Below are positions 40,021 to 51,500 of a stretch of DNA of 64,000 nt, in pieces. Below the pieces are notes generated by a model. It was not told the origin of the DNA. It did no database searches and saw only the letters and a list, made by a program, of their open reading frames with translations. The stretch spans positions 250,001 through 314,000 of the forward strand of contig CAIIXF020000568.1 of the NCBI GenBank assembly GCA_903813345.2, read 5' to 3'. Numbering within the stretch: position 1 is the stretch's first letter; each line of letters starts with the position of its first letter. This DNA comes from Owenia fusiformis (lineage: Eukaryota; Annelida; Polychaeta; Sabellida; Oweniidae). A program made the position numbers and the translations under genes.

Positions 40021-41240
40021 AATAATCTTCCTTAATTAGATGTATATGTAGTTTTATTTAATGTTCTGTTATTGTATTTTATTGCATACGAGTTTTGAGA
40101 AATTACAATTAGTATTCTTCAGTTCTTGTCAAGGGCCTATTAATTAATTGGCTCAAGAGCATTAATAGATATTCATGTTCATTTGATAAAATAAATAGGA
40201 TTTAATCATTTCCAATAAAGGTTGTTATCAGACCTACTAACGTATCTGTTTTAAAGGTGCATTCACTTTAACTTTGATCTCCTACTCATTTAAAACAGAG
40301 AGAATATTATTCCAATAAAATCCAAGCAGTAACCAATATATTAGTATAAATCTGATTAATTTGAATGGTTTGTACAAGGTGCCTCTGCCAAACTTACCTG
40401 AGAAATCAATAAAGAAATAACTAGAGTTATTATTGTGAAACACTGGTTAAACAAATCTTTTAAAAACACGAGCAAATAGAAATAAATCACACATTGCGAT
40501 AGATCAATACTGGATAGCACAATATATTATATGAAATTGCACTTTACGCCATGACTCAAGATAAGTCTGGGAAAATAATGTACAACAGACTGATAAATCA
40601 ACACTTTTATAGATCAAGTTATATTACTGCGTTGTGAAGTGGGAAATGGTATTGGAACTAAAATAAAACAATAGAACACATTTGGAGAGATACCTGACAA
40701 CACTGATGATCAAAAGGGACGGTTTTGTGGAGTGGCGTTTCGAATTTATAAGAAATCTGGAAATGTGAACCAACGTAGTGCACTAATTAATAAGAATCAA
40801 AATTGTCAAGAAAAATAATACCAAGATGTACAAATTGATTGATGTGAGCAATTTATAAGAAATAAGATGTAAAATGAACTATTAAAAAGTTTTGTAATGG
40901 AAATATTGTGTTAGGAGAAACTATTATCACAAGACACAATTTATAACTCAGGAATTAGCAAATTGGTGTAAATACTAGTAATTGTTGAATTTTGATTCTG
41001 AATGACCAAGTTGACCAGGACGAAATAAAGAGTTTGATGGACAAAAATTAACTAAATGACTTCAACATGGGATGTGGTTCAAGTTCATCATTTGACCTTG
41101 CACCCCATGAAGGTCAGGGTCATGGAAGGTCAAAGTTGAAGTTGCCAAAGTTGCTGATAATTGGTGGATTGGAGAATGCTGAACCTACTGGTAGAATTGA
41201 TATCTACTCATTGAAGGGGTAAGTTAAATGTAAATTTTAC
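40021..41240. other. Intergenic DNA, nothing recognised
   Basis: AT-rich. GAAGGTCAGGGTCATGGAAG near 41110 looks like a short low-complexity patch. No gene was seen. Confidence 0.45.
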
Positions 41241-41510
41241 CCATGAAGGAGACACACTTAAAGGAGATGCTCCTCAAGGTGACACTCATAAAAATGCTCC
41301 TGAAGGAGACACTCCTTAGTGGGATGCTCCTGGAAGAGATACACTTACAGGAGATCCTCCTCAAGGTGACACTCATTTAGCTGATGCTCCTGAAAGAGAA
41401 ACTCAAAAAGAAGATGCTCCCCAAGGAGACATTCTTAAAAGGGATGGCTTATAAGAAGACATTCCTTAAGTGTATGGTCCTGAAGGAGCCACTAATAAAG
41501 GGATGCTCTA
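41241..41510. repeat. Degenerate minisatellite (GGAGACACTC-type)
   Basis: Irregular copies of a roughly 30 bp unit built from AAGGAGACACTC and GATGCTCCT. Confidence 0.75.
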
Positions 41511-41911
41511 ATGATGAACTTATGTCTCTCAAGGTGCATTAGTAAGATGGTAAACAATATGATATAAACATATTTTTCAGTGTTAGTCATTAAACAGGAT
41601 ATATCAGGAATAAGTTGCTCAATACATGCATGTTTGCAGAAATTCCATATTCTGCAAATATTAGAGTATAAGATGGAGCATGGGGGTAAGCTCTATAAAT
41701 TAGAGTCTAAATTAACATTTTTGAAAAAGTTGCTCTTCCTGCCCATCAGAATAATTAAAGGATTAAGACATGGATTCCTGCTTACTTAGCATTGAAAATA
41801 TTATTTTATTTACATTTTACTACACCACCTCACTTAATTGAAAACACCAAATTAAAAATAGTAAGGGGTGACAAAAAAAAGTTAACATCAGCTTTAATCT
41901 ACAGATCTAAA

Positions 41912-42741
41912 TACCCTCTGCATTTTTTCGATATTGCTTCTTAAAAGAGAGCTTCGTCTTATTAATTTATAAATAAACTCTGCATGTAAGGAAATCTATC
42001 AAGTGATTAGCAGGAAATGATATGTGATCTGAGAATCGAGCAAATGAACATCCTTTTGACATTTCCTTTTGGCTGAGTGTGTTCGTTGTCTTCTCAAGAA
42101 CATTACAATATAATTCTTGGAAAATTGATTAGTGTGAAGATTAGACAACTTACCTTGTGAAATATAATCTTCACCTGAGATGTTTTTTTGCTATTAAAAT
42201 GTATTACTTTCAATAAACATGAACTTAAAGAATATATTTTTGATGAATATTGATATCAGAGAATTAGGCAATTTTTCAAAAATAACAAGGCATAACAGCA
42301 CAGTGTTAAATATCGGAAGCAGACCTGTAGCCAGGGGGAGCGGAGGGAGCGCCCCCCCCCCCTCCTGACCAGAAATTCTTTCAAAATCATGCAGTTTTTC
42401 ACCATTCTGAGCACTTTTCGCATGCTTTTTTGCCAAAACTGTCAAAAAGCTTCTCCCCCTTGGCAAAAGCTTCCCCCTTGATAAAATCGCTCCCCCTCCC
42501 CCGGTAAATCCTGGCTATGTGCCTGGGAAACATCTTTTCAAAAAACACGCTAATGTTTCCATTACAATTTTGTTATCTGAAAAAGAATTGAGATTCCTGA
42601 TCAAAACATCAAAATTTTAAAAAGGAGGATCATGCCAAAAAATCAAAGCAGAGACTAAAATTATAATTGTAGGACACGTTTTAATTTGAAAAAGTCAAAG
42701 AGAGCTTCGTCTTCGTTTATAACTAGACTGCGTGCAGGGTA
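41912..42741. mobile_element. TACCCT-ended nonautonomous element, copy 2, with nested insertion
   Basis: Starts TACCCTCTGCATTTTTTCGA, includes CTTAAAAGAGAGCTTCGTCT and ends ACTAGACTGCGTGCAGGGTA. The TIR element at 42320-42526 lies inside it. Only the ends match copy 1. Confidence 0.65.
42320..42526. mobile_element. TIR element related to that at 378-921, nested
   Basis: GCAGACCTGTAGCCAGG at the left and CCTGGCTATGTGCCTGG at the right are imperfect inverted repeats related to the 378-921 termini. A poly-C tract (about 42349-42363) and several CCCCCT runs lie inside. Confidence 0.7.
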
Positions 42742-43735
42742 CAATTCAAGATCTTGACACTTGTTTATCAATTGAAATTATTTGTTCAGGTTTGATAACA
42801 TTATAATATCCTCATAATAATACTTTTTAATACTATTCAATCCACTTTCTCTTAATTGCTATTTCAACAATAAAACCCAGTATCAAATAGCTATTTAAAA
42901 CCCACTATTAAACAGCTATTTATTGCAATAGAATTCAATAAATAGGCAGCTTCCTAGATACAGGAGAACAAGAGCAGGAAATACCCCAGAATTCATAGAT
43001 GGACTCTTTACAGGGAGCCTCCCCTAGGGAATTCTGGGAAAATCCCCCTCTAGTTCATCTGTCTCTAAACTTGATGCATTACTTTCATTACGCAATTGCC
43101 TTACAACAGAACAATCCATGCATGTCCAAATACGATGTTGAAATGTCATTCTGACATTTTCTTTTCCGCATGCTTTTCTGCAAAAGAGGAAACTGATGTA
43201 TTTGTTTCATAATTTTTTTAACAAATCAAGTGTGACTTCATGGCTGTACATTTTATTTCAAGTTGGCTCCTTTCCATTCTATTTTACATATGTAAACCTC
43301 AAGTTCTTCAATATTATGTCGTCATTCATAGTTGATTGATTGTTTAGTTGATTGTGTGTATGGTTGATTGTATGTGCAGTTGATTGTTACAAGGATGTTT
43401 CTTTATCTGGTTAATTGATTTCGTTGTGATATTGTTAGGGCTTTAAAGTGACGTCAGTTTTATTTGAGATGTCCATTAGTATTTTTTTTGATACTCAGTC
43501 GATGGAATTATCCACTTTTTATCAAGGTGAAGTTGTAGCAAGTGAAACCTTGTAAATCAAGATGACACTAATACATCGGATATGATTAGCGTTTAATTGG
43601 CTTCTTCATTGTAAACTAACTTATCATTAACCTTCTGTAAATTAATACAAATGGTTTGTCATGTAATGCTCAAGTTATGAAGCCACATCAATGTCATGTA
43701 TCCCATTGTTCCTTCAGGCTAAGGGAAACATACTG
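42742..43735. other. Intergenic DNA, nothing recognised
   Basis: Short repeated words such as GTTGATTG near 43330-43385. No coding pattern was seen. Confidence 0.45.
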
Positions 43736-43739
43736 AAGG

Positions 43740-44233
43740 AAAGACGAACATGTATTCCCCTCAATAGAATGGACATGTATTCACCTCAATAGATTGGACA
43801 TGTGTTCACCCCAATAGAGTGAACATGTATTCACCTCAATAGAATGGACATGTATTCAGCGCAATAGAGTGAACATGTATTCACCTCAATAGATGTATTC
43901 CCCTCAATAGAATGGACATGTATTCACCTCAATAGATTGGACATGTGTTCACCCCAATAGAGTGAACATGTATTCACCTCAATAGAATGGACATGTATTC
44001 ACCTCAATAGAATGGACATGTATTCAGCGCAATAGAGTGAACATGTATTCACCTCAATAGAATGGACATGTATTCACCTCAATAGAATGGACATGTATTC
44101 AGCGCAATAGAGTGAACATGTATTCACCTCAATAGATGTATTCAACTCAATAGAATGGACATGTATTCACCTCAATAGAATGAACATGTATTCACCTCAA
44201 TAGAATGAACATGTATTCACCTCAATAGAATGA
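43740..44233 (+). repeat. ~24 bp minisatellite, about 20 units
   Basis: Tandem units of the form GGACATGTATTCACCTCAAT plus AGAAT. Higher-order variants (ATTGGACATGTGTTCACCCC and ATTCAGCGCAATAGAGTGAA) recur in the same order, which indicates secondary block duplication. Confidence 0.9.
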
Positions 44234-44437
44234 AACATTTGGTATATATTACTCCTTAGCGTAACTCCCCATGGGCTGCCTATAAAAATGACAATGCAAT
44301 TGCAAAGGGGTGGGTAAGCATGCAGAGTAGAATAAAGGGACGATCGATGTAAAAAATGCCATGAATAATATGCAATCAAAAACATGTGACACTGGGAATG
44401 GTTTCTAAACTTCTCCATTTTAGAATTGTTCCACATA

Positions 44438-45028
44438 CAGGGTGACACAAAAAATGCCATCCACCTTACGATGCATTACTTGTTTGTCAATAAACATATT
44501 GACTTGTCCTTCGACACATTTAAAGTAGACAAAATGCGAAAGCAACTCAAGACATTTCAGATGTGTAGCTCGAGTGGGTCAAATTTTATGAGCGTTACAA
44601 GATTTGCTCAGAATATCGCTCATCCCTTTGCAGGCACACTTTGATTCTACACAAGAAATGCCACCTACCTTTTGTAAAATAACTTTGTAAATATAATAAG
44701 GATTTTTGCTTGTGCTTTCAGGGAAAAAAGTCACTGATAAAATCACTACTAAATTGATAAATCATATTATTTTTTCCAAAATTATGTTACAAAAGGTGGG
44801 TGTCATTTTTGTGTAAAATCCAGGTCTTTCGAATTCCATCCTGTAAAGGAATAGACTACACATTTTGTAAACGCTCATAAATCTGCATTTATTTGAGCTG
44901 GTCATCTGAAACTTCTTGTGGAGCTGCACCATGCTAGTTTTAATTTGCCGTAAAACAAGTCAGAATTTTTGCCGACAAAAAAGTTATGCAACATTATGTG
45001 GGTGGGTGGCATTTTTTGTGTCACCCGG
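44438..45028. mobile_element. Foldback element with ACAGGGTGACAC ends, copy 1
   Basis: Terminal repeats ACAGGGTGACACAAAAAATG (44438 onward) and its complement, ending TGTGTCACCCGGT (about 45028). Inner blocks such as GCGTTACAAGATTTG and ACAAAAGGTGGGTGTCATTT also pair. The 87-codon frame at 44916 lies in it and is not a gene. Confidence 0.8.
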
Positions 45029-46005
45029 TAATTGTCCTATTGAAAATTATTTACATTTACGGAAGAGTTCAGAAATAGTTTCCAATATACAATTTCATAA
45101 AAACGTTCCACCTTTCAAATTGACGGAGAAAATCAATCGACTCCAAAAGGACAATTCCATTTTGGCGAAATTCGTATGATTGACCCTAAGGCATATTAAG
45201 TTTCTTCCGATAGCTGCCAAGAGGTCTAATATGGTATTGATTGCTCTTTGAGAAATAACAATAAATATAAAACATTAATGTCAGCACTTATCTCGAGGAA
45301 ATTAAGGATGTTCCCTGGTCAGATAGGAAAATATTCAATAGTATTTAACTTTTTCTCAAAAATGGTTTTCTGGGATTCTCACGGGCAACAAAGAATATTA
45401 AAACTTTAAAAACCATATGTTAGTGTGCTTTTTTCTGAGCAAGAGACCTCTAAAGTGTCAATATTTGACAAAAGTGGGCGTGGCACTTTCTCATTGAAAC
45501 CCATGTTAAAAATCAGGTTTTCACCCCAAAACACACTTTTGAATATTTAACTTTTTCTTAAACTCACAGAAACACTTAGTTATGCTATGTACTTCACATT
45601 TTGAAAAGAAAAATTAGGGGTTGGTGTTCATCGTTTTCAACTTCGTCCAGGGAACATCCTTAAGTGTTGAAAGAACCACGGGGATCTTCTATAGATAATC
45701 TTTAACAAAATATGATAGCTATATTGGGTGCGTATTTAGTTTATATTGATCAAGATTTATGAGAAATGTTCATGGCCAATTCACAATGCTTTTATTCATG
45801 CCATAAATCGCAGATACAGCCAAGCATACCATTCTTAAAATTAAAAGGTTACACAATTCATTCATATTTGAAAACCATGAAAACCATGAAAACCATAATT
45901 TCAAAGTAAAATTAAAAAATTAAATTACTTAAAGGGTTAGTTTTGCATTTTTTTTGTCTCTATGACATGCTAACTGTTAACTTGACATGTACTTTACCAA
46001 TTTTA
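45029..46005. other. Intergenic DNA upstream of the kelch gene
   Basis: AT-rich. No BTB or BACK coding sequence was recognised. AAGGATGTTCCCTGG (45304) and CAGGGAACATCCTTAA (about 45649-45664) form a widely spaced inverted repeat, so another foldback element of about 360 bp may lie here. Confidence 0.5.
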
Positions 46006-46078
46006 TACGCTTTGCATTCGTTCGACTTCACTTCTTAAAAGAGAGCGACGTTTATAACTAGACTATGCGTGCAGGGTA
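46006..46078. mobile_element. TACCCT-type element, 73 bp internal-deletion derivative
   Basis: TACGCTTTGCATTCGTTCGA runs into AAAAGAGAGCGACGTTTATA and ends GCGTGCAGGGTA. Both ends of the family are present with almost no middle. Confidence 0.75.
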
Positions 46079-46290
46079 CCAATTTTAATAGACAAATGCT
46101 CATGATATTGGCATACAACAACTTCCTCAAAACATGTAATTGTCTTTGTTCAAGATATTATAAAATAATGACACGTATTTTTCAAAATCAGAATAAAATA
46201 TCATCATCCATGAAAAACTTGATTTCATTGTGTCTGAAAGCTTTGAACAACCCTATGAATATTTCCTTTCATTTCCTAAACTTTTTCAGG

Positions 46291-47949
46291 ATGGAATTCG
46301 AAAGATCTTTGGAGCTTCCCAAGACTTGCTATAATGACAAAGATGTGGCGTTGGCTGTTACATCAGTTGTACAACACCCTGACAGACCCGTATTGTTCCT
46401 AACAGGTAAGGGTCTACAGTAGGCCCATATTTTGTAAAATGGCCATTAAATCGTGACCATATAAAATAGACCAAAGAACTTGGTAGAATGAAAAACATTG
46501 AAGAAAGTTTAACTGTGCCAAAAATGTCTTTAAACCCATGCTGATAGCCTTGCCCAAGTCGGTATTTTTACTTTAATCTGATCTTGAATTATTACCCATA
46601 ATAAAGATCAAAATAAGAAAGAGACCGACTTGAGCAAGGCTACCATGCTGAATGACTGAGTAATTAACCTCTGTTTGGGTTACCTTTTTGGCTCACCCTG
46701 TACAAGTAAAAATAATTCGAACTCATACTTTGCAATATCATGCTTTCACCCAGAAGGCTCTTATTTTTCAACTAAACTCAAAATTACTCGAAACATTTCA
46801 TTCTGCCCAAAATGCAAATTTTGATTTTCAACTGCCAATTTTGTCCAAACTAGTGCCAGTTGTGCCTCTTAAGACAATTCTAGACATACAATGTACAAAA
46901 CACGGTGAGGCAAAGAAAATAGCTGAGGCAAATAAAGTAAGCCAAATGAAGCTTTGTAAAATTTTGGTAAGCCAGTTGCTTTGCTTACCTCATGCCTGGC
47001 AAGACACAAGAATGTATCAATAGATGAACATGCAAAATGTCACCACCTGTCATTTGTTACAGATGCTGACCACTGAACACTGACTGCCAAACACCAACAA
47101 CCAAATGCCAAAAATTAACTACCAAACACCATCCACAAAAAGTTGGAGACCATAACAAAACCACTTGTGGTGGTGGTGACATAAAATCCAAACCGCATGC
47201 AGACTCGCTCCTTGTAACTAATTTACATGGTAATCTTCATGGTGTATCTTTTGCTTCCAGGTAAAATGCCAAAACAGCAGGATTTGATAATGGTCAATAG
47301 CTCTCCCTTTTGGATGATAGACCTAACAATGTCTACCCAGAATGCAACAAAACTTGCAGACGTTCCATTAGAAAGTTCAGAATTTTCATGTTACGCAAAA
47401 GTTGATGGAAAGGAATACATTTACTGTGTTGGAGATTACCAATTTACACGTTATGACATCATCAATGATTCTTGGTGTACATTATTACCAATTGAATTAG
47501 ATGGAGTCGTGAAATGTCGAGGATTATATGTTGCAGATGGCTACATTTACGCCATCTTTGAAGATACTATTATGGAGTATAACACGCTCGATGGACTACA
47601 TGGGCATTGGTCAAGTGTTATAGATAAAGGCTCAAAAAGAGATGGAAAAACTGCAGTTGCGGATCACAAATTTTACACAACTTGCATCAACGAGAAAGCG
47701 GTATATGTTTTCAATCCCGACACTCGGCATACTGATCTTTACGCAAAAATCGACCCAAATGATCTCAATCAGAAATTTGGAGTTGTAGGATTCGGAAAAA
47801 GTTTGTATTTCACCGGGTGTGGCTCAGAGAAATCAAGAAATTCCATTCTCGAATTTGATCTCAAGGACAAAACTCTCTCCCTAGTGGGGAATATAAAACA
47901 AAAAAATGAAAACCATTTAGCGATTATCTGCAAACTTCCTGAATCATAA
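46291..47949 (+). CDS. Kelch-repeat protein (KLHL-like C-terminal part), 2 coding exons
   Basis: Exons 46291-46405 and 47261-47949 join in phase (G|GT) to 267 codons plus stop. The first exon has a good acceptor (ctttttcag) just before its ATG, so at least one more exon lies upstream; it may be noncoding. Residues about 10-40 (PKTCYNDKDVALAV... RPVLFLTG) resemble the link between the BACK and kelch parts of KLHL proteins. The rest shows degenerate kelch blades: PFWMIDLTM, YIYCVGDYQFTRYDI, GLYVADGYIYAIF, FYTTCINEKAVYVFNPDT, KSLYFTGCG. Full KLHL proteins are Cullin-3 adaptors with an N-terminal BTB domain. No BTB or BACK coding sequence was recognised in the 11 kb upstream, so this may be a kelch-only derivative, a truncated copy, or a gene whose BTB exon was missed. 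Confidence 0.75.
46620..46702. repeat. Partial inverted-repeat element in the kelch intron
   Basis: CATGCTGAATGACTGAGTAA...GGCTCACCCTGTA matches the right end of the element at 58951-59309. Just upstream, TAGCCTTGCCCAAGTCGGT and ACCGACTTGAGCAAGGCTA form a separate hairpin (about 46547-46642). Confidence 0.7.
47033..47185. repeat. GTCACCACC-family repeat in the kelch intron
   Basis: ATGTCACCACCTGTCATTTG ... AAAAAGTTGGAGACCATAAC ... CACTTGTGGTGGTGGTGACA. Close relatives lie at 10335-10445 and, inverted, at 4316-4424. Confidence 0.75.
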
Positions 47950-48333
47950 GACTTGATCTTGGTAGTTTTTCTTATATATAATTATACTTTCTTAAGTATA
48001 ATTTCAATGCAATATAAGTTGCAATATTTGCAATTAATATGCAATACCTTGCATATTGCCACAATATATCCATTGTCTATAATTGACATTCCATACAAGA
48101 GGACTTTGAACATAAAAAATCATGCACTGCAGTGATTTAAAATTCTTTTTTCAGTTCAACTGTCGAAATTTTACAAACATTGCATGGGAAAACTCCTACC
48201 CATTTAAAATGTATGCTACAGGAACAGGGAATTCAATTGTTGCCAAACTTTTGGAGGGGAGTGTACACAAGAGTTACTCACTTCGAGAGCCATGTTAGAT
48301 TTTGAAACTTATGGCTCTCAAACGGAGAAGTGA
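47950..48333. other. 3' flank of the kelch gene
   Basis: AT-rich. Runs of GCAATAT words near 48008-48060. No gene was recognised. Confidence 0.5.
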
Positions 48334-48811
48334 ACAGCTGATCAATAGTGACCTTTGAAATTGAATTAAGTCGATCCGCGGCTTACTTTTGGTCTCTAAC
48401 TGTGTCTTACATCAGTATCATCAATCCGTGTAAGTATTGGAGCGCTGGAGTACTTCTTTTTCGATCAAGACTTGTAAATTGTTCATCGAGTTAAAGTTTT
48501 ACAGACCTATTTCCAATATGGCGGTTTGCTAGGTGCGAGATACGCAACGAACGAAATGAATTTTGAGAATTAGTTAGGTTTGGACAACCTCCGGAGATTT
48601 ACGAAAATGTCCGAGCAGAAACCGCCATATTGGAATTTGGCAGTAAAACGATTCACTCGACTAACAATTACAAGTCTTGATCGAAAAAGAAGTACTCCAG
48701 CGCTCCAATACTTACACGGATTGATGATACTGATGTAAGACACAGTTAGAGACCAAAAGTAAGCCGCGGATCGACTTAATTCGATTTCAAAGGTCACGAT
48801 CATTGAGCTGT
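48334..48811. mobile_element. 478 bp near-perfect foldback element
   Basis: Arms of about 200 bp: left starts ACAGCTGATCAATAGTGACC, right ends AAGGTCACGATCATTGAGCTGT. The long inner match (for example GAGCGCTGGAGTACTTCTTT against AAAGAAGTACTCCAGCGCTC) is almost exact. The loop is about 70-80 bp and there is no transposase. Confidence 0.88.
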
Positions 48812-51125
48812 CCAAATGCTCCGTGGGAAAGCTATTATATCAAAATCCAAATAGCTTTCGCAGGAAGTAACACAAGAGCACATTTTGAAATTTTAAGACA
48901 AACACATGCTCAGTCTAATGCACACCCACAAGAAATAACTAAGTTAGGCCAGTACCCAATCGTTTACAAAAGGGTATATTTCTTGCAAATGTGCACCAGA
49001 CTGTACAACAACATTGTATGTGTGCTTCAGAAATAACAAATAAACAATATTTATACATATATACTCACTACTGTACATATATTTACAACATATTTGAACA
49101 TGAAAATTACATCATGAAATTATTTACATTGCACATTTTTGTATATTTTTCGAATTACTAATTCAGATAGATTCCATCGCAAAGTTTGCTTTTATTTAAA
49201 ATTATATGAATTAATTGGTAACCATAGTGATGAACATTCATTTTTCTAATTTTTCCACTTAATTATAGGAACAACAGCAAGGTACAAAAACATCGAGACA
49301 TGGATATGTGTGATTAACTGGATAAAACGACAAATAATCATCAACATATTTCATAGTCAAACAATTCCTATAGTTTGGTTCCAATGTCTTAATTTGTGTA
49401 GCTGTCATCTTAAAGGCTCCTGATGTGTGGAATACGTCAAAATCTCGGTTGTGTTCTATATTTCAGTTCTTAGTATTTGATTATGTCCATTTGGTGTTCA
49501 TCTGTTTTTCCAATTCCTAATACACATGTACCATTCCATATAAAAATCTGAAGTAGTGTTAAGGAATATTCTAGAATCATTAAATTAATTAAAAATCATA
49601 GATGTGTATAGAAACAACTTCATCATATAAAATGTGAATATCCATAGCTACAAGAGGTAATGATTTCAATCACAAATGCAATTTTTTAATTTTAAATGCA
49701 TAAACTGTCATATTGAGGTTCAAAAGATATTTAAAATGAGCCTCCCCATAGGAAAACTGGTCTTTTCACAAAAATTACAATTGTGCTACAGAGCCAAAAA
49801 TGTGCCCAAGATAAGAGAAACATGTGCTCAATTCACATCCGTCTTTTTGGTCTATATCTGCAAGGAAAAACTGTTAAGTCATAAGCCATGGATCATTTGA
49901 AGTCTTTTTGTGCTTTTCAAAACAAACAAAATATTGAAAAAATTGTGATAAGACCCCCTTTTCTGTGGCCTGGCTCAAATATTATTTTGTAATACATCAT
50001 TGTTAAAACAATGGAATGTTTTGGATTTCCAGAAGGCATTTGACATATAAAATTATTCAAAAGTAAGCTAAAATTGAGGCAACTTTTTAAAATCAATTCC
50101 CTTGTGTTCCCTGAAAAATTAACAAATCAGTCAATGAGCCTTTACGAGTATTTTAGAAAATTGTTGTTTGTAAAAAAAAAATTTCATAATTTTTCATTCC
50201 TCCAACTTCCAATGACAACCTGTTTAAACCCATTACACAACTTGTTTAAACCCATTACTTGACACCTTTTGTGGATAAAAAGTGAGTTAAGATTAATTGA
50301 AACAATTAGACTTTTCTAGATTGCCATTTCCTCCATTTTGCTAGGAGCACTTAAGATGCCATCTTCAGCCCTCCGGGGCTCACTTCCCCTACGACTTAAC
50401 AATTAGAAGAGGATGGCATATTATCAATATAAAGAGTAAGAGAAACTATCCCAGGATACATATAGGTGAATGAACCCATCTTCATGTAATATGAACCTCT
50501 AAAGATATAGCTTGACATGAAGATAAGTTCATCTTTGAATATTGGGATATATCATATTCTTCATCAATATGTAATTCTTAAACAACATTTTGTCAACATT
50601 CTAATATTATTTTCTCCGTAGTTTATGTAAAATGTATGTCATATCTTGCATCCCTACTTATACCCTTGCATTGGCTGTTTATGATTTCCTTGCAAATTTC
50701 ACTATTTTCCACTTTATAATATACTTTAAACAAGACCATTGTTAACATTTTATTCTGGGTATTTCTACATCTTCCTTACAATCCATCTTCCCCTTCCTCT
50801 CAATTGAGATTCAGTATTGGATTTTTTCTGATTGAACATTGTCCTTTTTCCCATTAGCTCCCATGTTAATTCCCCAAACAATAATTTTACTCTTAATAGC
50901 TTCAAAAGCAGGATTCATATGAACTTTTATGAGTAAGTAATGATGAAATAACAATAAGAGAATCATCCATTTGCTAATTTGATATCCACTTTAATCTCAG
51001 AATGCTTTAATAAAAAACTCTCTTTTGTATTGAGAAACACCCGCATTAAACACCAGGCATTCTAAATGCAGCTCAAATTGAGGGGTACTAAATTATCATC
51101 TGCCTTTCTATAGAAGTATAATATA
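48812..51125. other. Intergenic DNA, nothing recognised
   Basis: AT-rich. Short frames here lack codon or domain character. Confidence 0.5.
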
Positions 51126-51500
51126 TGCCATAATGACCACCCCTCCCCTAAAGAGGGATAATAGTTCCCTAATAGTGGGATAACAAATGCCAATATAGTG
51201 TGATAATAAATTCCCCCTATAGAGGGCTTATACATTCCCCCTTTAGTGAGATAATAAATGCCCCCTAGAGGGATTATAATTCTCTTATAGAGGACTAATA
51301 CATCCCCCTATAGTGGGATAATAAATGCCCCCTAAAGTGATTATAATTCCCCTAAAGTAAAGAGAGATAATAAATTCCCCCTATAGTGGGATAATACATT
51401 CCCCCTATAGTAGGGTAACAAATTCCCCTTATAGCGGGATAACAAATTCCCCTTATAGCGGGATAACAAATTCCCCTATGTAGGAATAATACTTAATATC
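51126..51500. repeat. Degenerate minisatellite (CCCCCTATAGTGGGATAATA-type)
   Basis: About a dozen irregular copies of a roughly 30 bp unit such as TAGTGGGATAATAAATGCCC, with a more regular block near 51400-51475. Confidence 0.85.

Noticed and set aside
43740-44233. Possible CRISPR-like array
   Set aside because: Head-to-tail minisatellite units without unique spacers, in an animal genome.
44916-45179. 87-codon frame upstream of the kelch gene
   Set aside because: It lies across the end of a foldback element, and no BTB motif is present.
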